Notes under the pieces: generated by a model | What the model was told of the DNA's origin: nothing | Databases searched by the model: none | Seen by the model: only the letters and a program-made list of their open reading frames with translations | Part shown: positions 48,101 to 59,158 of the stretch, piece by piece | Position numbering within the stretch: position 1 is the stretch's first letter | Layout: each line of letters opens with the position of its first letter | Translations under genes and position numbers: made by a program | Source: Limonium bicolor | Taxonomy: Eukaryota; Streptophyta; Magnoliopsida; Caryophyllales; Plumbaginaceae | Assembly: GCA_023374045.1 (NCBI GenBank) | Contig: CM041779.1 | Location: 294,510,167-294,574,166 of the forward strand | DNA length: 64,000 nt | Reading direction: 5' to 3'

Positions 48101-49489
48101 TCCCACATAGATTTCAATTCATAATTTGGGTTCATTAATTTATTTACCCATCCCAAATCCTAAAACCATTAAAACAAGGTTTAAGATAGAGATTTTACCT
48201 TAATCTTTCCCAAGTCTCTTTTCAATTCTCCTCTTCTCTCTTCCTTGATCAAATCGGCCAAGTGGGAATGGAGTTGCCAAACTCCATCCCACATTCAATA
48301 AACACAAGAAATGGATTCAATTAACCATTTAAACCCTTAGGAAATTTTAATCCAATAAAATGGGCTTAGAGCACAAGTTAGGGTTTTACCTTCGGAGTGT
48401 TTTTGGAGGGGTTTTAACCCTTGAATCAAGAAGATGGTTCCACCACCATTGGAAGGTTGAAATGAAGCTCAAACAAGGAGAAGAACAAGGTATTACCATA
48501 GGGGAAATTCGGCCAACAAAAAGGAAGAGAGGAAAATGAGTTTCTCTTGAATATTTTTACCTTAGAAGAGAGAGGGAACTCCAAGCTCCACAACCATGCA
48601 ATTTCCTTCACCAATGGGGTATACCCATGGAGATGAACTTTCACCAATGGAGATTTTGAAAAGATAGAAATGAAGCTCTTGAGGAGAGGAGAAAGAATAT
48701 GCAATTTGTTTTTGATTTGGAGCTTTAATAAATCTTATACAAGGGAGAGAAGTGGTGGGTTTGGAGAGGCTGTACAAATCACCATGGAAGGGTAGAATAA
48801 GAGAGGATTTGGCAGAGGAAGAAGAAAGAGAGGGAGCCAGTACGTGAGAGGGAGAAAAGTGAGAGGAGAGAGGGTGTTTTTTTGCTTTTTGTCCTTTTTT
48901 CCTCTTTTCTCTTTATTTCTTTACTTGTTAAGAGTCAAGTGAGTCAAAATAAGAGGGCTGATTCAGTTTAAAAACCGTCCCACTAAGTCACATGAGCTGG
49001 GAGCATTTTTCGTCTTTTACAGAAAACGCTCGTTATTTTACCCGGTTTAGTACTATTCACTAACCGGGCCCGTTTTCCGGAATTTTCTCGTTTCTTTAAT
49101 TTTAATGGTTATTAAGCTTTCATTAATGATTAATTATATTTATTTAATGAACTATAATTTTTATGGGTTCATTTGACCACTTAAAGTCACGTTTTCGGAT
49201 TTTCTCGAAAAACGTTCACTAAAGCTTTATTAGTGTTTTTAATTCGTTTTATGGATCCGTTTTCTTTGGGAATTGTTCCCATATATTACTTAGGCGTTAT
49301 TAAGCCTTTTAGATTCATCTAAGACCCTTGTCGAGGTTGTATTCCTCCTACGGTCACATAACGCTTGATTTAGCGTTTTTCTTGTTTCTTTTGGATTTAT
49401 TCTTTTTACCAAAATTACTTAGGCAGTATTAGACCCTTGATACCATATTAGAGTAATTTAATCACCCTAATTAAGTTCGCGGTATTTCA
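45124..49489 (-). repeat. 5' LTR of the LARD-like element
   Basis: Partner of 35659-40038. It carries the complete three-hairpin array at 47191-47370. Confidence 0.95.
47191..47370. repeat. three-hairpin array in the right LARD-like LTR
   Basis: Hairpins at 47191-47226, 47262-47298 and 47335-47370, period about 71-73 bp. The first two each have three gtccggg/cccggac-type blocks (ggtccgggtttgtgtccggg, then acaaacccggacc). This is the more complete version of the array at 37729-37894. Confidence 0.92.
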
Positions 49490-49494
49490 ATGAA

Positions 49495-51326
49495 GAAAAA
49501 GAGAGGATAACTCTGCTTTATGAGGAAATTCATGTGTTAAAAGATCATGTCACTAGAGATCACCTTAAACTCCAAAAGTTAGAACAAGATGTTGACAAAC
49601 TTAAAAGGGAGTTACAGGAGGCACACACTGTAATTGGTCTATTAGATGAACAAGTGTCTTTACAACAAAATCTTAAGAAGAAAAAAGGTTACACATTTTC
49701 TCAGAAGTATTTTAAACCTGTCACTTTTGTTTGTGAGGTTTTGCTATGGAAAAACCAAATTCATTGATGAAAAACTTTGTGAGTCGAAAGAAAAACAAAC
49801 CCAACTTGAAAAGAAAGTTGACTCCCTGACCATTGCTCTTAAGAAAGCCCAAATGGACTCGATCTTCTATTCAAGTCCTCCTCATTGGCTGAAGAGCAAA
49901 GGCAAGGTAAACTTGGCTAAGTTAGCATCAAGACCCAACGATCTTTGCTAAAGAAAACTTCAAAAAGAGAAATTTAAAAATAAATTTTGTTGGCAAAGAA
50001 ATATGTTCATCTTCCTTCCTTGTTGATCTACGGATATTGTGGTTATGACAGACATATACACACTTCATGTCATAAGCTTGGCCGTGATCTGTCCTTTAAT
50101 ATGCAACGTATAGATATTTTGTCAAAAGCTCGATATAAATGCAACTCTCATTCATCAAAGAGGGAACCCATGTTTGTCTAGGTTCCCAAGACTAACCAAT
50201 GATTGTCTTGCAGGGAGAGAAATCCGTGGACAATGACTCTTGGTTTCTGGACAGTGGGTGTTCAAGACATATGACAGGAGACCCTAACAAGTTCACGACT
50301 CTCTCTCATCATAACGGGGGAAAAGTCACTTTCGGCGACAATTCTCATGGTGAAATCATTGGTATTGGAACCATTGGTAACCCCTCTCTGGTTAAAATAG
50401 AAAATGTCAATCTAGTGGAAGGTTTAGGTCATAGTCTCCTTAGTATCTCTCTAATTTGTGACTCTTTAACATTGTTTTGTTCTCTGTATCAGACTGTAAA
50501 ATATTCGATGAACATACAGGTCTTCTAAAAGCTACTGGTATCAGGGTGAATAAGATTTACAAGTTGTCTCTTGAAAATCATAATATTTTATGGAACTCTT
50601 TGGTTAAGTGTACAGGATAAAAACCAGTCCCTATGGCACTCTCGCATGGGTCACGCTCATGGATAACTACTGAACAAAATCAAAAACAGGTATTCTAGTT
50701 GTCAGACTCCTAAGATTAACTTTCAGACAAACTCACTCCGCTCTGCCTGTGTTCAAGGGAAACATACTAGGGCGAGCTTCCCAAGCAAGCCTGAAATGTC
50801 TACCTCGTCTCCACTAGATCTATTACACATGGATTTATGTAGACCAATGCGGGTTCAAAGCAAAAGTGGTAAGAAATATGTCCTAGTTATTGTTGATGAC
50901 TACTCACACTGGACATGGGTATTATTTCTTCGTACCAAGTCTGAAACGTTCTTTGAGTTTGCAACATTATTTCATGTGATTACTAACAAACTGTCTGCCT
51001 CAGTCAAAACACTACGAACTGACAATGGCACTGAGTTTTGCAATGCACAGTTTTCTAAATTCTACAGATCAAAAGGAATAGCTCATTAGACATCAGTTGC
51101 TCGTTACTCCCCATATAATGGAGTTTGAGTGGAAAATTGAACTCTGGTAGAATGGCAAGAACCATGCTGATTTTATAGTGTTATCAGCTCCTACTGGGCT
51201 GAAGCCATAATACGCCCTTATATACTGAATAGAGCATTAATCCATCCTTTTCTTGGGAAAACTCCATATGAAATCCCTCAAAGGTCGTCCCCCTTCAGGG
51301 GGCACTTGCGCGTCGTTTTGGGTGAC
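49495..51326 (+). pseudogene. SIRE-type gag end, protease and integrase, broken
   Basis: The gag frame resumes directly after the target duplication with a coiled-coil-like segment (ITLLYEEIHVLKDHV). A second, damaged zinc knuckle follows (YGYCGYDRHIHTSC, first Cys replaced by Tyr, ~50026-50070). The protease/pre-integrase motif WFLDSGCSRHMTGD is at 50236-50277. The integrase core has DLLHMDL (~50815), VDDYSHWTWVLFL and the second catalytic Asp in RTDNGTEF (51018-51041). The region with the final Glu is interrupted by two TGA codons (~51127-51150). The frame is shifted several times. Protease would mature the polyprotein and integrase would insert the cDNA; this copy does neither intact. Confidence 0.82.
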
Positions 51327-51589
51327 TGATAAGTGTCCAATGACATGAGGTTTATAGGTGATTTTCATAATAATATTAGCACTTTTCTTGCTCATTTCTC
51401 CACTTCGGTTAGTTTTTCTCTCTAGTTTATGTTTTATTGTTTATCTCACAAATTTATTGTTTAAATGAGGAAAACCCAAGCTGGAAGTAAATTACGAAGA
51501 GACAAACACATAGCGCAAACGGCTCGAAAAACGGAGTCCAAACGAAGACTCTAGAGCTCGTAGAAGAAAGCCTGTACATCGAGATAACA

Positions 51590-51776
51590 GGCGGACATGT
51601 ACGATAACAAGAGGACGTCACTCACCAAGGCTAACCGCCCCCATACTGGGCGGACATCACACAGGCAACCGCCTCTAAAGGAGGCGGACGTGAAGAGAAG
51701 TTACCGCCACTTATTGGGCGGTTGTCCAGGCGGACAACAGGATTACCGACCACTTATTGGGCGTTGATCAGGCGCG
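51590..51776. repeat. CCGCC/GGCGGAC inverted-repeat array in solo LTR A
   Basis: Units pair accgccc..gggcggac, accgcct..aggcggac and accgcca..tgggcggt, followed by a further ggcggac and a decayed accgacc..gggcg. Loops are 4-9 bases. The array lies about 240 bp upstream of the TATA box. Confidence 0.8.
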
Positions 51777-52010
51777 GTCGAGACTAATTATCAGTCACGA
51801 CCAGTTTCTCTCTTCGCCCGTCGTCATCTGCAACTTACCTTCACCAACTGTCTGCAACTCGCCCACTCGTCCTGTCCACTGTCTGCGCCTACCTTAATTC
51901 ACGTGTGTGTTCAGCTGTCTGTCCCCTGCAATAAATGAGCAATCAGTGAAATCAATCTGCCGCCTCAATCAATTGCTCACGCGTTCCTTATCTGCTGCCT
52001 CTTCTTTTCT

Positions 52011-52020
52011 TCTATAAAGC
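52011..52020 (+). promoter_or_regulatory. TATA box of solo LTR A
   Basis: ttcttctataaagccacgag. The same block, ttcttctataaaacccacg, is found in solo LTR B at 55669, and a tcacgcgtt element lies shortly upstream in both. The conserved spacing in two diverged LTRs supports a real core promoter. Confidence 0.65.
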
Positions 52021-52936
52021 CACGAGCTTCTGCTCAAAAAAGAAGAATCCCCTTCCACGAGAAACACTACCGTATTCCAATCGATCCATTATCCCATTCT
52101 CCCTCTTCTCTCATTTTATTTTCTCTTCATTCCACAAAATTCACCTCTAGCCCTACGTATACAAATAGCAGAGTGAGCCGGAGTGATTACGGATGATTTC
52201 TATTACTCTTGTCTCTGTCTATCTATTTAATATGTTAGGCTAGTTTACGTTACTCTGGGAATGGTTATTATGTGTTTTATTAATTATGCATTATTTTTAC
52301 TGGTTTTAATTATATATAGTTTGTTACGTTTTAAAGGTTTCTCGCACCTTTTTAATAAATGTCATGAGTTTTTAAATTGCTTGCTAAGTCTATTTTGATC
52401 AGACCAGGTGATAAATAGATAGGTTGATTAAGCCGTAAATCTGGAGAAAGCTCTATTATGATTTAATGAGTTAGTATTTTCAGATGCAATTATATTTCCT
52501 CGAACTTAATGTCCGTTTACATAAGAGTGCTCGAACCTTGATTAGACCGAGCATTTCTGGTAAACGAGTTCTTATGAGGCTATGACTTAGTCCTTAAGAT
52601 AATTACAGGAACCTTGCCAAATTATTAAACCAGTAGAGATAGCTTAATTATGCAGATTATAATAACCTGACCCAGAGTTCCATTTTATTTATCTACTAAC
52701 TTAGTTTATTTTACTTTTCTTTTTATTTATTTTACAAGTCAATTAATCCCCCCTTGTGACACGCTTAGGTACTATTATGTACATTAGTCCCACGGTTCGA
52801 CATCCGGTTGCTTACATTTTCACTATACACTACTGCGACCGGGATTTGTTTGCAGCCCGACGTTTAATTTGAGTTTTAATTTCTTTTCTTTAATTTTACA
52901 CCATTTAACCACTCACTTTATAACGTCTGCAGTGAC

Positions 52937-53640
52937 GCTGCTATGTTCATAATAATGGAAAAGAAGATCTGGGAAAATTTGATTCCAAAAGTGATAAAAG
53001 GTTCTTTCTTGGATATTCATCACAAAGTTGAGCCTACAGAGTACTCAACAAACGTACTCAACATTTTGAAGAGAGTGCTCATGTACGTTTTGAAGAACAC
53101 TCAAACTCTGGTGATTGCAAAAATGAACAACCATTGAGTCAGGAAGATGATTCAAGCCATACCTTCATCAAAGTACCCGTCGTGACACTTCCTTCTCCCC
53201 AAACACCACCACCGACAGACTCTTCCTCTGATAGTGATGAAGATCCTGATGACTCATTCAAAGATGCTTCTCCTACCCCCTATGACGATCCACACCGTCA
53301 ACCAATTAGCCAACCTAGCACTCCTGCTCCTCTTGACCCCTGTACACCTGAAACCTCCTCAACCCAACTACCCAGCTCCAAAAGAAAATTCCAACAAGCC
53401 TCATCTCATCCCATTACACAAATCCTCAGTGACCCCGACAAAGGTACTCAAACACGTGGTGATGTCTATAGTAACCTCTACACCTTTAATGCTTTTATCT
53501 CCACCATCAAACCTAAAAATATCCACCAAGCCTTAGGAGATCATGAATGGACTATAGCTATGCAAGAAGAGTTACATTCTCTGGAAAGCCACTCCGTCTG
53601 GCAACTTGTTCCGTGTCCAACCCATCACAACCTCCTTGCC
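52937..53640 (+). pseudogene. SIRE-type pol, post-integrase region and start of RT
   Basis: After the solo LTR the post-integrase motif GKFDSKSDKRFFLGYSS is readable in one frame, with a stop shortly after. From 53134 a 193-codon frame has the Pro/Ser-rich spacer, then AMQEELHSLESHSVWQLV (about 53560-53610), the conserved start of copia RT. The RT catalytic core (YVDD region) and RNase H do not follow. Instead the sequence passes into the envelope-like region's proline-rich leader, so about 1.5-2 kb is deleted. Confidence 0.75.
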
Positions 53641-54813
53641 AGAACCCACGATGTCTGTCAATCCCTCACCCACACTATCACCACAAAAATCAAGAGTCAT
53701 ACCCTCCCCAACTGAAAAATCATCACCTCAAACATCCCGATTCTCCCTACACCCGACAATATCACAAAATCCCGTCCCATGAACCCATTCAGTTTAGCTC
53801 ACTTGAAACCACCGTACCCAACCCAACTAAAAACCTAGAAACCCATTCACCAACCATTGACCCTGAAAATCCATTTGAAAGCCCTAACCCCGAAATCACT
53901 CAAGCTTCTGCTCCAGAACAATCACCACCTCCGAAAAAGACTCGTCGTACACAAACTTGTAGCTGCTCGTCCACCTATCTCCACTAGAAGCTTAAGACCA
54001 CATGGTAGATCTCTTACGTCATCCTCTACCTCCACTTCAACTGTCCCTACTCCTCCTCTCCAACCTGTGGAAACTGCGTCCACACCTGAAGAAAAAAGAA
54101 GTGCTACCAACTCTTCTAACCAGGTGGACTCCGAAACTGGCATTAATTCAACCAGAAAGTGACTACGTCCTCATTCGAAATCGATTCCACCACCACTAGA
54201 CTTGGTCTCATCGACACACAGAGTGCGGTATACTCTCTACCCACCGATGACTCAGCAGAGTCCTAAAACTTGGTAAAAGGCAAGCTTCTCAACCTAGACT
54301 AGTTAAATTCAATGGGGTTCACTATGTTTGAAAAAATGTTTTAATTTCAAAAATTGGATACATCTGTTTTTTGGTATTCAAACCTACCACGAAGCCGAAG
54401 CTTATGAGTTTTATTATAACTATGTTATCCGTAAAGGTAAATTGATGACCCAAGTGCATGGAACCCCCTTGATTCTGGATTCAAACACAATAGCCACACA
54501 CTTAGCTATTCCCACAACTGGTTTAGAGTTTTACAATCATGCCAATTTTCCTGATCTTGATTTTGTTAAAGCCTAAGAAGTGTATGACTTTTTTCTGCCT
54601 AATAGTCGAGTTGGTCACTCTCTAAACCGACCCGCACTGCCAAACATCCATCAAATGCTCCATACCACTGTCATCAAAAACCTTGTGCCTAGAAAGGAAA
54701 GGCAATCAGTTTGTTTGTCCCCTAGATTTGGCCATACATACTGCCTCATTCACCACAAAAGAATTAACCTCCCCAACTCATGCTTAACCATATAGCCTCG
54801 TCCTTGTCATCAT
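53640..54813 (+). pseudogene. SIRE envelope-like region, part 1, broken
   Basis: A Pro/Ser/Thr-rich segment (53640-54240) is followed by the more conserved part in the frame 54328-54576 (around YEFYYNYVIRKGKLMTQVHG) and a second frame from 54580. This matches the layout of the envelope-like ORF that follows pol in SIRE elements, whose role is unproven. Several frames are needed, with stops at about 53714, 53985 and 54574. It stops at the solo LTR at 54814 and continues at 56952. Described only; not reconstructed. Confidence 0.6.
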
Positions 54814-55085
54814 TGATAAGTGTCCAAATGAACATGTTTTATGGGTGTATTTCATATATTATATTAACACTTTTCTTGCTCATTTCTCCACTTTGGTTAG
54901 TTTTCCTCTAGTTTATGTTTTATTGGTTATCTTACAGATTTATTGATTAAACATGAGTAAAACCAAGCTAGGAGCAAAGTAGACAAAGAAACGAACGCGT
55001 AGGCGCAAACGGGTTGAAAAACGGAATCCAAACGAAGAATCTAGGGCCGATCAAAGTTCGCAAAAGAAAACGAGTCAAATACACA

Positions 55086-55458
55086 CGTCCGGGTCACGTC
55101 CGGGGATAAAAGGCCGGACGTGACACGGATCGATGTGTTAGAGACGTCCGGGTCACGTCCGTGGAAAAAAGGCCGGACGTTACAAGGGACAACATGTCCG
55201 TGGTGTGTCCGCGGATGAAAGGGCGGACAAGAGATGAAGGTGTCCGTGTGTTGTCCGTGGATTTTTGGCCGGACAAGAAGTGGTGTGTCCGTGTGTTGTC
55301 CGAGGAGAAAAGGCCGGACAAGGAGAAGTGTGTCCGTGTGTTGTCCGAGGAGAAAAGGGCGGACAAGACTGGGTCACGTCCGTGGCCTGTCCGTGGATAT
55401 AAGGCCGGACAGGAAACAGGGCTGCGTGTGAGACGTCCGAGGAAATAAGCAAGGACAA
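55086..55458. repeat. GTCCG/GGCCGGAC inverted-repeat array in solo LTR B
   Basis: About eight units, period about 43-56 bp: gtccgnggtnacgtccgngga, then aaaaggccggac. The repeated parts are gtccgtgtgttgtccgagga and gaaaaggccggacaag. The last unit (gacgtccgaggaaataagc) is decayed. The open frames of 65-158 codons here on both strands are produced by the repeat. Confidence 0.92.
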
Positions 55459-55670
55459 ACAAGAACGACCTCTGAATGAAACCCAGATCTAGAAATTGAC
55501 GCGACTGATTTCCTTCAGCGCTGTCTTCCCCAATTGCTTCTTCCTTTGCGGCGCCTACAGACACATCCATCTACTCCATCAGCGATATCAAGCGCCGCTC
55601 CACTCCACTCCGTAAATCCCTCACGCGTTGTTCCAGCCTGTCTTCTTCATCCTCCTTTCTTCTATAAAAC

Positions 55671-55680
55671 CCACGCTCCT
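55671..55680 (+). promoter_or_regulatory. TATA box of solo LTR B
   Basis: tctataaaac, about 215 bp after the hairpin array, in the same block as in solo LTR A. Confidence 0.65.
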
Positions 55681-56951
55681 TCTGCTCAAATAAATCATCC
55701 CTTCCTCTGAATCCAAAGTTCACCACCGTTCATCAAACCACGACCATCGACCACAACACAAGCCACACCTACGATCCATTCCATCCTCTTATCCCCCACT
55801 TCTCCATTTTATTTTCATTCTTCATTCCACCACGAAGCAGAACCAGTATAAAAAGAAGAGAAGAAAAGGAGCTGGAGCAGAAGCGAGTCGCAGTCCCGTC
55901 TCCTCCAGCAGTCTCCAAAATAATGGCTATCTCTGCTTTCTTTTTATTTCTGTTAATGTCTGAGTAATTTTTATTCGTATCCTAGAATGGGGTTTAACCC
56001 CAAATAATTCAGACTTATTATTAATACCAAGTTTGCTTATAAATATTTGTTTTGTCTCTCTAAATTTTTAAATGCTTAACAACTGATCATTTTTATGCAT
56101 TTACGGTTTCTCTTATTTCAATGATTTTGTAAATTTGAGAATAGACCACAAAGAGAGACAAACGTTAGATATTATCTCCTTGATTAGCAGATAAAATCCA
56201 TCCCTGTTATTAAAGAATTCTTGCTTAATGCTAATTAATGATTTTAGACTTTTTCTGATTGTAAAAAGTCTATTGAATTAATTAAGAGTTGTCCTTATCT
56301 ATGATTTAGGAAGGCCACAATAAATTCTTAAACAGACAAATAGAGCAAATTAGGATTATAATTAATGTCTGTACTTAAATAAATATTTATTACCTGTCTC
56401 ATTTATTAAACTTGTTTTTATTCCTTTCAATAAATATTGTTAAATGCTTTACGCGACAAAATTCCTGCATTTTTGGTAACTATCAACATATGATTTTGAG
56501 ATAGTCAAAGTACCACAAAGGAATAAACCTTGGTATTTACACTCCGGATTGAGCAGGAAAATACTGAGGCTATTACTAAGAGTTCGTAATTGACACTTAT
56601 TAACTCTAATAGACAATAAATAATTAAGACATGATTATAAATTTGTTTAAGTAATTTAGGCAATTCCCCCGCTATCCTAGGATAACTTTTTCCATCCACA
56701 TCAATTAATTTACTTTATTTTACTGTGTTTATTATTTTGCACTAATTCTAAAACAAATCAAGCTTGCCTCCAACTAAATCCCCAATTTACATTTTATGCA
56801 CTTTTATTTATCTTCTTGTACATTTACTAACTTGATAATTAATTAGACAATTACGAAGTCTCTGTGGATACGACCTTGTTGTACTACAATGATTGGGTTC
56901 ACTGCTCATAAGTAGCAAGATAGTTTAACTACTATTTTTCCCAACAATCAC

Positions 56952-57162
56952 CCCGTCACTCATTAGTCTATATCTTCTGGATTCTAAAACTTCTTCTCCA
57001 CTGCAACATCATCCTTGACCCTTCCAAAGCAAATCGGATAATCGATACCGATATTCTGGGTCAGATCCTATACAACAAAACCCCCTCTTTCCAAGCCAAG
57101 ACAGTTGTCAAACCTACTCCCTCCTCCAAAAAACCACCTGCCCCTAAACCTACTTCACTTGC
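56952..57162 (+). pseudogene. SIRE envelope-like region, part 2
   Basis: A 211-bp piece between the solo LTR and the Athila-type element continues the envelope-like coding (a segment ILDPSKANRIIDTDILGQIL is readable, then a Pro/Lys-rich stretch). It is cut at 57162 by the Athila-type LTR. Confidence 0.55.
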
Positions 57163-58820
57163 TGATAAGTGTGAAATTGATATGGTTTTATAGGTGCTAA
57201 ATTCTTATTTATGCAACCTTTTTATGTGCTTTTTCACACTTATCCTATGCTTTTCATGACTTACTTTGGACAATAACTAATGTCAATTTATGTTTAAAAG
57301 CAGGAATGATGGTAGAAATGCATAGATCCCTTCACGAGCTTTCCAACGCCACAAACGAGGAATAAATCGGAGCTCATATGAAGAATTGAGACCCTGTCGA
57401 AGTTGTATCTGATGCAACGTATATATATATACATTTTTACGAGACTGTCGTGAAAGGATTGAAAAGAAGAAGGGGCAGATTCGAAATATACAAGAAAGTA
57501 GGGGTTGGGAAGATAATAAAAGAAAAAAGAAAAGAAAAGATGTCTGCAGAGCCAGACTTGCGTAGAGGAAAAAAATAATAAAAAAAGAAGAAAGGAGAGG
57601 GAGTCAGACGGGATAGGAGAGAGAATAAGAAAGAAAAAAACAAGGAAAAAAAAAAAAAAAAACAAAGAGTAAGGGAGGGGAGACGCGCAGACACGCAGAA
57701 CAGGAGGCAAATGAAAAAGAAAAAAACAGAACGACAGAGGCGCAGAGTTGCGCAGAAAGAAAGGAAAAAAAGATAGACAGACGGACGGAGGGAGAATGGA
57801 AATAAAAGAATAAAAAAAGAAAATAGAAAAGAAAGGACAGAAGGAGATAGACAGACGCACAGAGAGGGGGGCAGACACAATAAAAAAACAGAGGAGTCAG
57901 ACAAAAAAAACAACACACACATTCATAGACAGAACTGGACGACACCCCGCCTCTCTCATCCTTTTCGCTGCCTCGACTATTTTCAACACCGGAGAAGGAA
58001 TTCTACTCCAAATTTATTCAACCGCTCAACCTTCCACCTGGCGAATTTCAAAACCAATACAGAGATGATTTTTATTATCTTTTCATGTATTTGTTTTAAC
58101 ATTATGTCTGGCTAAGGGATTAAATCTTGGGAGACGGGGAATTCGTAGTTAGACCGACAATATGATTTTACCGGTTGATTGAGATAATTATTTGGATTGT
58201 TTAGGTTGTTGTTTTTATTTATCTTTTTAATAAAAGCTGTAGATTTTTATTAATAGTTTTACAAACTGTCAAGATCTGACCGGTGAGTGATAAAAAGGTC
58301 ATAGCAACCTGTTAATCCGTGGAAAAATTGATTAGATTAATTAATTGGACCTTCAGATGCATAGAACAATTCTCGCGCTTAATCATTTTATTTGTATGGC
58401 ATTAGTTCGTGATTCGACCTAATGTGTTACAGATAGAAGAGCTCAATTTGAATAGGATTTAGTCTTAAAGAGATAAAAATAATTTGCCAATCCAAGTCTC
58501 GATTAACCGGTGATTAATTATATAATTTGGCTAGCAAAGAATTCCCCTGAACCCAAGGTTCCGCTTCACTCATCTCTTTACACAATTTTATTTAATTTTC
58601 TCGCTTGCTACTTTTAGTTTTTAAACCAAAACAAACGATAACCCTTTTAATTTACTGATTTCTAGGATTAGATTTAATAACTAAGTCCCCGTGGATTTGA
58701 CCCCGGTAGCTTCTAGTTCACTATGCTCTTTGACCGGGATTTATTTTTGCAACCCGTGGGCATTTTTAGATTTATAGATTTTCTAGGGTAATTTTCTTAG
58801 TTTTTTCTATTTGTCTTCCA
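57163..58820 (+). repeat. 5' LTR of the Athila-type element
   Basis: It begins TGATAAGTGTGAAATT. The end is placed at cttcca (58815-58820) shortly before the primer-binding site, but this is uncertain without the second LTR. It contains a purine-rich tract at 57467-57920. Confidence 0.7.
57467..57920 (+). repeat. purine-rich (GA) tract in the Athila-type LTR
   Basis: About 450 bp of mostly A and G with scattered cagac, gcgcag and gacgg words. Its complement gives long Phe/Leu/Ser-rich open frames on the minus strand that are composition artefacts. Confidence 0.8.
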
Positions 58821-58838
58821 TTTTTCCCGTTTGAAAAT

Positions 58839-58856
58839 TGGCGCCGTTGCTGGGGA
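58839..58856 (+). other. primer-binding site of the Athila-type element
   Basis: tggcgccgttgctgggga, nearly the tggcgccgttgccgggga complement of tRNA-Asp that is typical of Athila/Tat gypsy elements. Confidence 0.9.
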
Positions 58857-59158
58857 CTTGACTTTTGTCTAGTCCTTGACTTTGGTTGTCATTTGTTTTG
58901 TTTTGTTTTGTTTAATTTTAATTTTATTTTATTTCAGTTTTTTTTCTCTTTGTTTTCGTTTTCGTTTATTTTTATTTCTGTTTACTATTTTATTCTTAGT
59001 TTATATTGTTTTCTTTGTTTTTATTTTATTTTCAATATATTTTGAGTTTATTTGTTTTAGCTATTTCGTTTTTTAATTATTATCTTTCTATTGCTTTATT
59101 TGGTTCTAATTTCATTCCCCTTTTGTTTCTTTCTTCTTCATTGTTGCAGAAGGAGTGG

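Larger units (their letters stand above)
35659..49489 (-). mobile_element. LARD-like gypsy LTR element in reverse orientation
   Basis: Two 4.4-kb LTRs (35659-40038 and 45124-49489), TGTAACACCCC...GGTATTTCA on the + strand, enclose a 5.1-kb interior. The minus-strand primer-binding site (tggtatcagagc, reverse of 45107-45118) is next to the right LTR. The purine tract (aaggggggtag, reverse of 40041-40051) is next to the left LTR, so the element reads right to left. Flanks ctgaa/atgaa match at 4 of 5. No gag, protease, RT or integrase motif could be read in the interior in either direction. Very long LTRs with a long non-coding interior fit the LARD class. It inserted into the SIRE gag, whose frame resumes across it. 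Confidence 0.88.
51327..52931 (+). mobile_element. solo LTR (1.6 kb), Athila-like family A
   Basis: It begins TGATAAGTGTCC, ends ACGTCTGCA and is flanked by gtgac on both sides (51322-51326 and 52932-52936, exact). The first ~280 bp are similar to the solo LTR at 54814, and the start to the Athila-type LTR at 57163. It has a hairpin array at 51590-51776 and a TATA box (tctataaag) at 52011. It cuts the SIRE pol between integrase and RT. Confidence 0.92.
54814..56946 (+). mobile_element. solo LTR (2.1 kb), Athila-like family B
   Basis: It begins TGATAAGTGTCC, ends TTTCCCAACA and is flanked by atcat/atcac (4 of 5). The first ~280 bp resemble solo LTR A (lines such as ttgctcatttctccact, agtttatgttttattg). 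It has a GTCCG hairpin array at 55086-55458 and a TATA box at 55671. It splits the envelope-like region of the SIRE element. A-rich, non-coding 3' half. Confidence 0.85.
33745..57162 (+). mobile_element. SIRE-type Ty1/copia retrotransposon, multiply interrupted
   Basis: The order is: 5' LTR (33745-34328), Met-type primer-binding site, gag with zinc knuckle, protease, integrase, the start of RT, then a proline-rich and envelope-like region. The copia order (integrase before RT) and the envelope-like region after pol identify the SIRE lineage. It is broken by a LARD-like element (35659-49489), a solo LTR (51327-52931), an internal deletion of RT/RNase H (near 53640), a second solo LTR (54814-56946) and an Athila-type element from 57163. 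The 3' LTR is not in the window. It cannot be autonomous. Confidence 0.85.

Noticed and set aside
55094..55570. 158-codon minus-strand frame with repeated FSSDNTRTH words
   Set aside because: It is a translation of the GTCCG hairpin array in solo LTR B.
57294..57945. Minus-strand frames of 113-194 codons rich in Phe, Leu and Ser
   Set aside because: They are a by-product of the purine-rich tract on the + strand.
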